The notes under the pieces were generated by a model that did not search any database, was not told where the DNA came from, and saw only the letters and a list, made by a program, of their open reading frames with translations. Below are positions 23,390-49,539 of a stretch of 64,000 nt of DNA, piece after piece. The DNA is from Berghia stephanieae. Taxonomy: Eukaryota; Mollusca; Gastropoda; Nudibranchia; Aeolidiidae. Positions within the stretch are counted from its first letter, which is position 1. Each line of letters starts with the position of its first letter. The stretch spans positions 11,227,370 to 11,291,369 of the forward strand of contig CM067455.1 in the NCBI GenBank assembly GCA_034508935.3, given 5' to 3'. Made by a program: the position numbers and the translations under genes.

Positions 23390-23825
23390 TAGTTTTTAAT
23401 GGTTTTACGGTGATTGCAACATATCAGCGCCAGTAAAAAGGAAGAAAATTGGATAGTAAAAACATCTAGATGTACAATTGCAAGTGTAGATCACCTAAAA
23501 GTCTCAACCAGACGCCAGTACAAGAACCCACTAAGAAAGGAACACACTCAAATGCTTACAAATCGTATGTTAAGAATAAAAAAAATAACAGTACATAACA
23601 GAGAGAGATGATTTACAAGGAAAAAAAAAAACATTTCCCAAAACTATAACTACATTCAACTGTTTTCCTCCCCCAGCTAAGGTCTCTGGTCAGAGTCAGA
23701 ACAAAACTAATAATCTCATTCCAAGACAAAGACAGAAACAAGTTGGAATACAGGTATAGGGGTATTGAAGATTAAGCATGTACCTCCCTGCCCACTATGG
23801 GAGGCCAGGAACCCCACCCAGTACG
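23390..23825 (-). repeat. R1 repeat copy
   Basis: R1 in antisense: the tail side (GGTTTTACGG.G, ATATCAGCGCCAGTAAAAAG) lies at the left and the head (CCCACCCAG) at the right near 23820. It is collinear with the copies at 31.7 and 36.4 kb. Confidence 0.8.
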
Positions 23826-23839
23826 ACAATGAGATGTCA

Positions 23840-24870
23840 GACCTGCTAATAGGTCCGAATACATTGGTATCATCATAGGCATAGCCTGATCTGCCATCCT
23901 CTGACAAAACACTTTTCCACATTGGTCAGAAATATATTTCTATGGGTCAATGGTGCTTTTTTTATTTCAATCATTTCATCGCAACATATAGAGGTGTAGT
24001 CAAACAATTAGAGTTATAGATGTAGCATTAAAGGTGAGGTTGAAAAAATATAGACAAGGGGGCTAGTGTTATTGTAGTTCCAATTGAGAACAACAATAGA
24101 GCCGAGAACATTCTACCCGTGTGGCTGGTCTGCCATAGGGTAAGGACGATAAATCGTATGAAGCGGTTAAAAGTAACTTTCTAATGCCCATTGCCATTAT
24201 GAGAGGTGACCCTCCTCCCACTTCCATCCCTATGGCTAGAATAAGCTACTTTTACTTCTTGAGTCTACCCGTCCAAATGATCCTCAACAAGGTTAGACAT
24301 TTCAAATAATCAAAGACCATTGTGATTGATTGAAAGTTAAAAGTAAAAGCTAAAAAAAAAACAAAAAACATGTCCTGGTTTATCACTCGAGCAAATTAAA
24401 TGTCTGTTCAAGAAACTTGGTACTGGTAGAGACTGTTACTGTTAGTCTGTTAGCCCTGATTTGGTGGTTAACTCACTCAACCTTAACCCTCTACCTACGT
24501 GCTGCCCACTCTCACAAGAGATTGACCAAAATAAATACTCAGTTAAATTGGACTGTACTTAGTCACTGACTCGACTACAAATCATGTAGAAATTAAAGAC
24601 AGTAGCATTGGTGCATATAATTTGATTTGTTACTCAGAGTGAGAGAAAGAAAAAGTAAATGATGGAGTTAAAGTAATACCGTACCAGGATTGTCGGTGTT
24701 TTTACTGAGTGAGTTAATGGTGTTGCTCAGGAAATTGTGACGACGGTAGTAGAGGAAGCAAACAAATGTTGAGCATAATTGTGGTCTTAAGCATAGTGGG
24801 ATTCATGAACTCCCCCTTAGAGGCCACGACGAGAGTCAAAGTTCTTTGAACAAAGGTATTTTCATTGACA
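23840..24870. other. No gene recognised
   Basis: AT-rich non-coding sequence. No open frame with plausible composition, RNA gene or clear repeat end was seen. Confidence 0.5.
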
Positions 24871-26455
24871 CCATTCATCTGCTTTAAAGTTCAGATAACA
24901 TTCTCTCACATCTACAATGAGGATTAAAGGAAATATTTAGAAAATGCTGGATTTGTTGCTGTTCAGGCTGATGAAACAACTGACGTTTCCAATCAGTCTC
25001 AATTTGTAATTATTTTAAGATATTGCAAAGGTGGGGAAATATATGAGCCATTCCAAATTTTTGTTCTTGTTACAGATAGGTCAGCAGAGGGTCTTTCTAT
25101 TGTCATTAAGTCACAATTAGATCAATTTGATTTAAAAGACAAACTTATTGTTCAATCATATGGTGGCGCGAATGTGATGAGTGGTAAAAATACAGGAGTG
25201 CACGACCGGATGAAACACTGGTTTCCATCCACTCAATTCGCCCATTGCTACGCATATCAATTATATTTAATATTGACACAAGCGTGCTCAAAAGTACAAG
25301 CGATTAGAATATTTTTAGCCCAATTAGATGGCTTTTTAGCAATCTTTTTAATGTCCTCAAAACATGCCAATCTTTTAAAATCAATCACTTCTAGTCTTCT
25401 AGACCAGCACAAACTACAGCAGATGGAATTTTCAGAGCAGGTGCCTTTCTAGTGTTCAAGATTTAAAAAAAAAAGAAGAATTACTTGAATCTTTTAGGAA
25501 TATTCAGACTGAAGACGATTGGGATTCTATATCGGTGCGCGAAGCTGTGGGACTCAAACGAATCCTGAATACTGAGAAATTCAATTTTTATTTGACAGTC
25601 TTTAATAGGATTTTTAGCCATGCTAACATTTTATTTGCAGACCTGCAAAACTGAACAATGACGGGATCAGAAATACTTCAAAGCGTTGAAGATTTCAGAT
25701 CTCATATTTCAAAAATAAGATCATATTATGTTGACTCAAACGAATCCTGAATACTGGTAGGGAATTCATTTTTTATTTGAGTCTTTAATAGGATTTTTTG
25801 CCATGCTAACATTTTATTTGCATACCTTCAAAATCGAACAATATCTGGATCAGAAAAACTTCAAAGTACTGAGGATTTCACATCTCATATTTCAAAAATA
25901 TGATCAGATGTTAACAGTCTCTTTAATGAAATTGTTTGCTCAAGCCATAATCAGTCAAAAAGAAGACCTCATACCAATTTAAACAGCTCATGCAAAAGAG
26001 GCTTATGATATTGTTGTTATTCAAATAGAGGAAAGATTTTCTCAAATTGAACAAATCTCTTTGTTTTCACTTGTAAACCCCATGAAATTTTTGACTGAAG
26101 TGGAATCAAGACATTTCGAGAAAATAAAACTTGTTTGCCAGTATTAACTATTTTTAGAAAAAAATATAAAAATAGTAGAAAACAGACTTGAAGCCGTGTA
26201 TTCCAACAATATATTTCAAATGTTAGAAAGTTCTCAACAAGTTTTAAATTTAAAGGAAATAATTAAGCTAGACCTTGAGGATGATCTGCCAATGGTGTCA
26301 GTGTCAACCTTCATAAATACTACGTTAACAACACCAGTCTCCACTGCAGTTAGTGACCACCTATTTAGTCCTTTAAAACGGATTAAAACGTGTACAGAAT
26401 ACACTGGGGCAAGAGTGCTTGAATGCGCTCATCGTGATGTCCGTGCATAAACAAT
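24870..26455 (+). pseudogene. Decayed hAT transposase (ZMYM/DUF4371-like)
   Basis: The frame reads AGFVAVQADETTDVSNQSQF (about 24948-25010), the first Asp motif of hAT transposases. Then LIVQSYGGANVMSGKNTGVH, the second motif (normally S.DGA..MSG), with G in place of Asp, and FAHCYAYQLYLILTQ, the C..H motif. A C-terminal dimerisation-like part follows: VSDHLFSPLKRIKTCTEYTG near 26353-26412. Several stops and shifts plus a 182-bp tandem duplication show it is dead. Terminal inverted repeats were not found. Confidence 0.8.
25551..25910 (+). repeat. 182-bp tandem duplication inside the hAT remnant
   Basis: Two adjacent copies start GACTCAAACGAATCCTGAAT at 25551 and 25733. They differ by small indels and substitutions, so the duplication postdates the insertion but is not recent. 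Confidence 0.85.
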
Positions 26456-26639
26456 GGATGTCAGGAGTTGAACTTAACGACATAAATCATTTATTTGCAT
26501 CTTCAAAGACTCGACAAAAGGATTTAATCTATAAATAGGTTGACACACAATCATTATACTGTAATTTTAAATGTCGTTATTTACTTATATATGGATATAT
26601 ATATATATATAGAGAGAGACTAATTAACAGTCCGACATG

Positions 26640-27190
26640 TAAGATGCTTTACAAACACTCAATTTTATTGTGAGAGAAGGAAAAAATGAAAATATAACAG
26701 TAACAGAATTGACATCTGCGTTATTTGATGATGTGAAAAGTATTGTGGATTTCTTCCACAAAAGCACCAAGGCAACAAGTAACACTGAAGCAAGTGCAAG
26801 CAGACATGGAAATAAAGGAGTTGAAATTGTCCCAGGAGTTAGCAACTCGTTGGAATTCATCCCTAAAGATGATCAGCCGGTATGATAAGCTTCATCGAGC
26901 TGTTAACAGCGTTTGATAGAGTGGATCTTCTTGTAGCGGACCAAAAAGTTGATCTAATTAAAGAAGTGTACAGTGCCTCGAACCATTCGACAGTTCTGAT
27001 GTGCACAGAAAAAATAACTTCACTGTCTCAAATCCCTGCTGTTGTGCATCAACTTCAGCCTATACTTCGAAATGAAGTTATCCAAACAGCGCTTGGCAAC
27101 AACTTGTTAAAAGATTTGACAATGCGGTTTCCTAATGTAAGAATAAATTTAAATTTCAATGGCTCGAGGAAGAAGTGCATGTTCAAGTAG
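26640..27190 (+). pseudogene. hAT transposase fragment (ZBED-like middle part)
   Basis: One frame gives LNFIVREGKNENITVTELT and DVKSIVDFFHKSTKA. Overlapping it, another frame reads LSQELATRWNSSLKMISRYD, the TRWNS motif of the Ac/ZBED branch of hAT transposases. The frame from 26882 to 27190 (LLTAFDRVDLLV, ITSLSQIPAVVHQL, LLKDLTMRFPNV) continues the helical domain that follows in this family. The piece lacks N-terminal and catalytic parts and is broken by at least one shift. Confidence 0.65.
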
Positions 27191-27239
27191 GTGTAGTGGA
27201 CTGTAAAGTTAAAATTGGTGACAGTATCGTGAAAATCAA

Positions 27240-29490
27240 CGTTAAATGAAAAGCCAGTTGTGAGTGGTTTCATTCACTCCTTACCTACAAAGGTAAGGGT
27301 TTGAGTACTCTTAAAGATCATTTGAAGACAGAGAGCCATGTCACTCAGTTGAAAACCAGACAGTCGAATTATGGTCTTGGTAGTTTTGTGCAACCTTCTT
27401 CTCAATCAAAAAAGAATTTATTTCCTATTTTAAAAACACATTGTCAACCCAGTCCAGGAGCAACAGCCTTCAGTACCAGCCGAGCCTAAACCAGCACCAA
27501 GGGTGCCACATGCTGACAGAATGGCATCCATGGAGGCTATGATTTTAGCTGTTACGGCAGAAAATTCAATTCCGTTGTCCCATGCCCCTGTTATCGTCGA
27601 CTTGGTCAAAGCATGTAGTACAGATCCACAGGCTCTGTCTGGATTAAAATTAGGTGCTTCATCTGCAGCCTACAAAATTCGTTTCGGCCTTTCGAAGACA
27701 ATCACCATGACACTTTCTGCAGACCTTCAGAGCACTCCTTTTTCACTAAACATAGATGAAGCGACGTGTTCTAATACCAAGAAGGTCCTTTCAATCCTAG
27801 TTAGTTATTTCAAGCAAGGATCAATTAGGGTTCATCATCTTGCATCAGTGGAACTAAACAAAGCCAACTCTGCAACAATCCTCAATGCTGTGGTTGACAT
27901 TTTCGATAGGCATCGTTTACCGTGGAAGAATCTAATTTCAGTCTTGAGTGGCTCTTGCGTTGTTATGAGAGGCCGCATATCTGGTGTGGAAAAAAGAATC
28001 CGTGACGAAAAAGCCCCCCACTTGCTTGACATTGACGGTGACTCATGTCACCACATGCAAATTATAGCAAAACAGTTTTGCTCTCCCTTCAATGGAAAGT
28101 TAGAGAAATTATTCAATGCCCTCTTCACAGACTTCAAGTGGTGCTCTGAGTATAAACTTTATCTGTCAGAAATCTGCTCCTTGTTAAGTGTCCCTTACAC
28201 CATGCCCCAGATGTGCTCAGAAACACAATGGCTCTCCTGCTATGACAGAGCCCTTGAGACAATCAACCTGATGGATGCTTATCTTATTTTCTATTTTTCC
28301 TTTCTTACTCAAAGTGATAGGGACCTGTAGAGACCAATGATGAAAAAAGTTCTGGAGTCCCACAGTGTCGAGGCCTCGCAGAGAAAGAGGCTGTAAGAAA
28401 TAATGCAGCTGCTTTCACAGAAGAAGGGTTCAAAGGAGAGAAAACAAAGAAAAGAGACTATATCAGAGGCTCTATTCTATACATCACAGGATACTAAGCT
28501 ACAGCTTCAAGTTTTTTCTTCTGTGCTTAGCATTTTTAAGGAATATGTTTGCACATTCCAAACAAAGGCCCCTATGGCCCACAAGCTGCATGACATGCAG
28601 GTGGAGTGTATAATAAGGAAATTTGCATGCTGCTTTATGAAACCAGAACACATACCTAAACAACTACACAAACTCACAACAGACAAAATCATTGATACAT
28701 CATCTCACCAACCACACAGTGAAATTTACATTGGACACTATAAAATGAAAGCATCATCACAATTCATGGACAAAGTTATTCAGAGCTATGTGTTAGCTGC
28801 TCAGCTCATGCTTCAAAAACTGCCAACACAGAACAGCACTCTGGTGGCCTTTTCAGCAATGGACCCTGAGCTGACTAATCACTGGGTTGTCATGACAAAC
28901 CTCAATATCCTTGGCAGAAAATTGGACCACCGTTTGACAGATACTGAGAAAACGACATTTAAGGATGAAGTGAGAGCCTATGTCAATGACAAAATTTGGA
29001 GAGAGTAACTTTGGACAGAGTAGACAAATGGTGGGCTTAAGAATTGATATGCTCCAAGTACCCCACCATGTCCAAAGTGACATTGGCTGCTTTCACTGTT
29101 TTTCATGGCCCTCTGGTTGAATCAACATTTTCAGAAATGTCAAGGATTTTAAATAAATAAACAAACAGGATGTCTATTCCAATGCTAAGTGCGATCCAGA
29201 CAATTAGTTATGAATTGAAGGCCAACAACACATCTGCACTCGATTTCTTCAGAAAGCAAAATCCAAACTACAACATGAGGATCTGCGTGTTCTTAATTCT
29301 CGAAAGGAATCGGAGGATGGTTTTGTTCTTTGGGGTGATAACATGGAGTTAAAAGTGGTGAAAGGAAGCCCTGATAAGATTTTCTATAAAAAAAAGCCAT
29401 TTGGCAGAGGAATATTCCGAGATTTCTTTGAAATGCGTCAAAGAAAGTGTGACATCATACCAACTGAAATCGCTCAAACGGGAGCCAAAT
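27240..29490 (+). pseudogene. hAT-like transposase with BED-type finger, nearly full length, broken
   Basis: A BED-like finger reads CEWFHSLLTYKGKGLSTLKD then H..TESH (27255-27345). The catalytic region 27503-28330 has FSLNIDEATCSNTKKVLSIL (first Asp), LSGSCVVMRGRISGVEKRI (second motif) and LLDIDGDSCHHMQIIAKQFC. A third block, 28403-29008, is helical (QLHKLTTDKIIDTSS, WVVMTNLNILGRKLD). The C-terminus has LAAFTVFHGPLVESTFSEMS (29080-29139), the hAT Glu/dimerisation motif. From memory, relatives have DSCNVMRG where this copy has GSCVVMRG, so the second catalytic Asp appears changed. Stops lie near 27488, 28328 and 29006. Confidence 0.75.
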
Positions 29491-29599
29491 AAAACATCAA
29501 AGGAGAAATACAGGAACCTCGTTTCTCTTTGTAATGGTGACATGCCAGTTATCCGAAACCGAGAACATAAATCGTTTTATCTCAATTTATCCCACTTTT

Positions 29600-30760
29600 A
29601 AGTTCAGGTTTTAATGTCCATTTGATTTGTAAACGAATTTTCCAATCCGATTTAAGTCATGCACAGCATCGTGGTATTATTTTATATAACTATCATCATT
29701 ATACTTCTTTCATAATATTTGAAATGGAGCTTTTACTTTTCATTTACTCCTCTTCCAATCTAGTCATGTGCAGCGTGTACATATTATTTCAATCATTTAA
29801 TTTGTATTATTTGATTTTTATAACTATTACGATTTAAAAACATATTGCTTTCAATATTAGTGTTAATTTTTCTTCCTCTAACATTGAATAATTTAATCAT
29901 GTTCATTGCTCAATGATGTTCAAGTCCGGGTATGATTGGCATTATAAAATACATCGAATTTGTTTGTTTTATTAAATATTTTCTTTGAATTTAATCTCTT
30001 TGATTTTGGATTAAGTGTTATAAATAAGTGTACGAGTACGAGTCTATATTTTTGGAATCACGTACTAACATAAGTGACATTACATTAGCATAAGTGACAC
30101 AAAACGATTGAAAATTACAGTCACATACTAGCGTAAGTGACAAAATTGCCTGTCATATGCTTATTTCCTACAATATAACAAAATTTATAATGTGTAGTTA
30201 AAATATATTGCTTTATTGTTCTTCATGACAAAAATCAGCTATGTAACTTTATTACTTATATATTTATAAAAGTTTAAAGTTTGTCAAAATCTTAAAATGG
30301 CTCTAACTCAATAGTGGAAAAATGTCGGTTACGCAAGTAAGTGATTTGGGCGACGTTGTATTAGAGAAGTAAAGTGAAAACAAAATGAAATCAAAAGTAA
30401 AATATCATTATCATCAGAATCAACCTTCTCCCCATCAGCCAAGGTCCAAGGGAACTCACTCTGATTATGTCAACAAATTAGTTTCCTTGACGACTCAGTC
30501 TATCGTCTGCTACCTGAACTTCTGATTACTGGTCAATAACAAAGTGCCCTTTTACGATTTACATTAAAATTCACCCAAAGCAAGATGCCGAAGCAAACAA
30601 CAACAAAATAAGCGATGAAAACAAACAAAGACTGTATCGCTGTTTTGACAGGATTACATTCTCCTCGCTCAACAAATGGGAATAAATTGGTCAACGTGAG
30701 AAGAGGATTGAACCGCCCTAATCACATAAACCAAGAGGTGGAGTAAGCGTGAAGAAAGTA
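29600..30760. other. AT-rich stretch with repeated TAAGTGAC motifs
   Basis: No gene was recognised. Between about 30060 and 30345 the motif (A/G)TAAGTGA(C/T) occurs four times on the same strand (near 30071, 30090, 30131 and 30338). It could be iteron-like subterminal repeats of a decayed transposon, perhaps the piggyBac piece to the right. Confidence 0.4.
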
Positions 30761-30769
30761 ACAAAGAAA

Positions 30770-31290
30770 TGAATTCTTCAGCAAACAGTTATGTTAATAA
30801 GAAAAAGGAGAAGATCGACAACCCATGTCCAGCAATCATCAAAACCTAAAGTCATGCATGGGGGGGTGGATCTGCTGGATTCGTTAACGTCATTGTATAC
30901 ATCAAAAATCAAAACACGCAGATGGGACCTCGATCAATATGGCGGTTATAACCAGTTGGGATGAGGTATTGTCAGCATTGTTCTCTCCTGAACAAAAAAG
31001 CAATGAAGCTGTCACAGTTTCAAAGCGAAATTGCAGACTGCTTGTTAAGAGTCGAAAAAGGAGTGGGGCTGCAGAACATTCCGAATAACAATGTATGCAG
31101 AAAAGGATGACCAACTTAATTCCGCCTGCAGACGTTCAATGTGCAGGCACCCTCACTGCAGCAATAAGTCGAACTTATTTAGCATCAAATGTGAAATCCA
31201 TCTGTGCATAAACAAAGACAGAGAAATTGTTTCAGAGACTTTTAATTCAGTCAGTATGTGCCTGGTGTGCCAAAAGTGCAAATAAAAGCA
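30770..31290 (+). pseudogene. piggyBac transposase C-terminal remnant
   Basis: Frames read KKKEKIDNPCPAIIK (about 30800), then MGGVDLLDSLTSLYTSKIKT followed by RRW (about 30856-30930). This equals the invariant piggyBac GGVDL.D motif, which holds a catalytic Asp. Further on, CRRSMCRHPHCSNKSNLFSI then CEIHLCIN (about 31123-31215) is the cysteine-rich domain that binds the transposon ends. Stops and shifts separate the parts. TTAA-flanked ends were not identified. Confidence 0.72.
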
Positions 31291-31649
31291 GAGAATTAAA
31301 AGTCACGGGGTCGGGGCCATACTCAGGAGAGCAACCCTGTGACTTTCATGCACTTATTGGTTGTAAGAATGCATTCCTTCGCTCAATGCTATTCAGCTAT
31401 TTTCCAAATGTTTTTATCGTGTTTCTAATTGTATATTTGTCACTCCATCCGAGAGTTGGTATATTTATTGATCCTGAATGAAGAAATATTTCAAGCATAA
31501 CTTTGGTAGTGCTTAATGCCCCAGACTCATGCTCGTATATGAGAAAAAAAATGAGTAAATGCAAGCAGTTCGAGTACTATTTGATATCTCTGTTGTTCAT
31601 ACCATACTATTTCAAGCTTATGTAGACAGACAAGATGGCACAGCTGTTT

Positions 31650-32125
31650 CTTTTGTTTGTTTTTAAGGATTTTGCGGTGCTTGCACACATTAAGGTCATA
31701 TCAGCGCCAGTAAAAAGGAAGAAAAGGGGATAGTAAAAATTTCTAGAATAACAAAGCATCCAAGAAAAGGTAAGACAAAGGGGAATTGGTTCAAATTCAA
31801 ATAGGAAACATGTAGAGTCCCAAAGCACACTATCAAAGTACTTAGTTTGAGATCACCGCACAGGTCCCCACTAATCGGAATACACTCAAATGTTTACAAA
31901 TCATATATAATATGCAAACAAAACATAAACAGTGCATACCAGAGAGATGATTTACAAGACAAAAAATATAATTTCCCAAAATTCTAACTATACATTTGGG
32001 TATTCGGCCAGGGCTAGGACAAAACCAAGTAATTTCATCCCAAGACAAAGACAGAAAGCATGTTGGAAAACAGATATAGGGGGATAGAAGACACAGTAAA
32101 TGCCTCCTTGCCCACTATGGGACAG
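31650..32125 (-). repeat. R1 repeat copy
   Basis: Antisense R1 with the T-rich tail side at 31650-31670 (TTTTGTTTGTTTTTAAGGAT) and the head side ending at CCCACTATGGGA near 32120, where the last bases differ from other copies. Confidence 0.8.
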
Positions 32126-32214
32126 TCACCTGTCATTAGCCACATTCAAGAGTGGTGTCTAAGTCTAATGCCCCATCTATTCTCTGCATCCCCAGAATGG
32201 TGCAAACATATAAA

Positions 32215-32583
32215 ATGAAAGACGGCAGTAGGAGAAATCTCAGTGAATGTAATGTAAAATGGGAGGCTTACAATGCAGTTATAAAAATAAGCAGATGGGA
32301 GCAAAAGGAGACCTAAAGTATTATTGTGTAAACAAAGAAATCTTTTCTACAAAGAGTGTCTGGAGAGATGCCAGTGAATGATCATGCTGGCAAAACGGTC
32401 CATGAAGATGAACTAGTGGAAAGTTTTAAACTGATGGCAGACTGGGGCTATGGTTTCACAACTGATGAAGTAAAGGACATCATGCATACAGGATTTTTTA
32501 CAAACTTTGTGCTTGGAAACTCGTTTAAAAGACGGTCACCAAGGATACAACTGGCTGGCAGGTTTGGGGAAATGCTACCCTAA
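32215..32583 (+). pseudogene. pogo/CENP-B-like transposase DNA-binding-domain fragment
   Basis: The open frame 32356-32583 reads GKTVHEDELVESFKLMADWG, then YGFTTDEVKDIM and FKRRSPRIQLAGRF. It resembles the second helix-turn-helix (CENP-B type) of pogo/jerky transposases (E..LV.W...MA..GF..T..D...., then FL.RHP.L). A weaker upstream frame (NLSECNVKWEAYNAVIKI, about 32238) may be the first helix-turn-helix. The DDE domain is not present. Confidence 0.55.
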
Positions 32584-32921
32584 AATGACTAATATTCACT
32601 GTTATACCCCCCGCCCTCTCCCCACCCTTCTAAAAAGCCTGAGAACTTTAAAAAAAATTTAATTAAATATCATGTAATCTAAGCTCATTGACTTTGTTTT
32701 ACATTTAAAGAGAGCATCTCATCTTAAATTTAACGAGCATCTTAAAGAACAAAGTAACATGGTAATTGATGCAATGATTTTGTTCAATTTTTCCAAGTTC
32801 GTATGTTAAATGAATAGAAATAGCTGTCTTCAGCCAGCTCAAGTCTCTTGGTTAATGAAATTGACTTGAATGGCACATGCACATATCATAATTGAAAAAA
32901 CAAAATGGACGCTGTATTGCA

Positions 32922-48057
<15,136 letters not shown>

Positions 48058-48425
48058 TTTTGTTTGAGTTTTGTTTACAATTTACAACTTTATTATGTTG
48101 CCTGATTAACTGGTTATTTAGAGCAAAATGACGGACAAATTATTGATGCCCTTGTCAAATGTAATGTGATGTCGAAGCATAGAACTTTGCCAAGAAAAAA
48201 ATACGGTTTTCTTTACATCTTTTACTTAGATATTTCAATCGCATTATTCATCTTTAAAGTAAAGATACCAGAAATAAAAAAAAAAAACTATGTTTGGTTA
48301 CAAATTAGGAAATTATGATGCAAAAATTTAATTTCTTCGTATTCGTATGAGTATCGATTCGCTTTAAAACAATCTTATTTCTTATTCCTTTGTCAAATAA
48401 AAATCTCATTAGTCTGAAGCCGCGA

Positions 48426-48462
48426 TATAGAAGAGTAAAGGAAGGTGCCCCATATGTAAACA
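48426..48462 (-). repeat. 37-bp conserved motif, inverted partner of 56310-56346
   Basis: The minus strand reads TGTTTACATATGGGGCACCT then TCCTTTACTCTTCTATA. The same phrase with four differences is on the plus strand at 56310-56346. It lies about 370 bp upstream of the PSMD9 start codon. Confidence 0.75.
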
Positions 48463-49004
48463 ATAACATTTGACGTCAAACGTGACCCAGATTTTTTTTA
48501 TAAATGACCCGAACTATGCTGCAGTTGACCTTTAGTAATGTCATGCGCATCCAACCAACTTTTTGTTTACATGTTGCTAAGGCAGCAAACTGAAGCTGGT
48601 CGTGAATAAATTCCAGCTGTTTACTCCGAGCCTGAGATAGCTAGGGAGGCCACGATCATATTATTTATAGCCCAAATGCTCCTTTTATTTTGTAGGAAAA
48701 CCATAATCATGGTTCCCCCTCTTCCCGTAAACAAAACCATATCTATGTTCAGGGAAACTAAGATTGTTGCTTGTTTTTGGTTAAGGTGGACCGTACTTTT
48801 TTTTTTTTTTTTTACAGCGTATCAAATGATCAAAGTCAAAGCATACGGTCAATGCAATGAAGAGAGTAAATTCGAATCTATCTCCTATCTCTTCGCTCAG
48901 ATGACCATTTTGAACAGAAGACTACTACTACGTACTTCTACTATAACTGCACTACCACTACTGTATTATAACCACTGATACCACAAAACTAGACTGAACT
49001 AACG

Positions 49005-49385
49005 GACCGTATGGCTCAGCGGTACGGTTTTCGTCTTGTCACAAAAGTCGAGCAATGCCAATGCTAAGTGTGATCAGTAATAGGATGGATGACTAATCGT
49101 GAAAAATTGTGGTCCCCGCGTTGTTTCCCTGGCTAAGGCACTTTACCGCTTACCCCACTCGATTGAATGAGTATCTGGCTACAGAAATGACGGGTAGTGA
49201 CAGGTTTAGTACACAAGGGTCGCTTAACAGGCTGTATGACAAAGAAATATGGTTCCATACGGCTTGTTGAAGTGGGGGGGGGGGGGGGGATAAATATGAA
49301 ACATTGTGAAGCGCATTGCTCACGGCTATCTGAATCTGTTGAAATGCGCTGTATAAATATTCATATTTATGTACTTGGTCCAACT
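49005..49385 (+). repeat. tRNA-derived SINE with GCGCTGTATAAA tail
   Basis: The head contains an A-box-like TGGCTCAGCGGT (49012-49023). The body CCCGCGTTGTTTCCCTGGCT, CTTTACCGCTTACCCCACTC is followed by a G-run (49264-49279) and a tail GAAATGCGCTGTATAAATAT. Confidence 0.65.
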
Positions 49386-49430
49386 GTTACTATTTCTACT
49401 ACTAGACCTCTACTACTAATATCATTATTA

Positions 49431-49435
49431 ATAAC

Positions 49436-49499
<64 letters not shown>
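49431..49499. repeat. (AAT)n microsatellite
   Basis: AAT trinucleotide run just upstream of the LINE coding remnant. Confidence 0.95.
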
Positions 49500-49539
49500 G
49501 TTATTATTATTGTTGTTGTCAATATCATCGTTTAATGGT

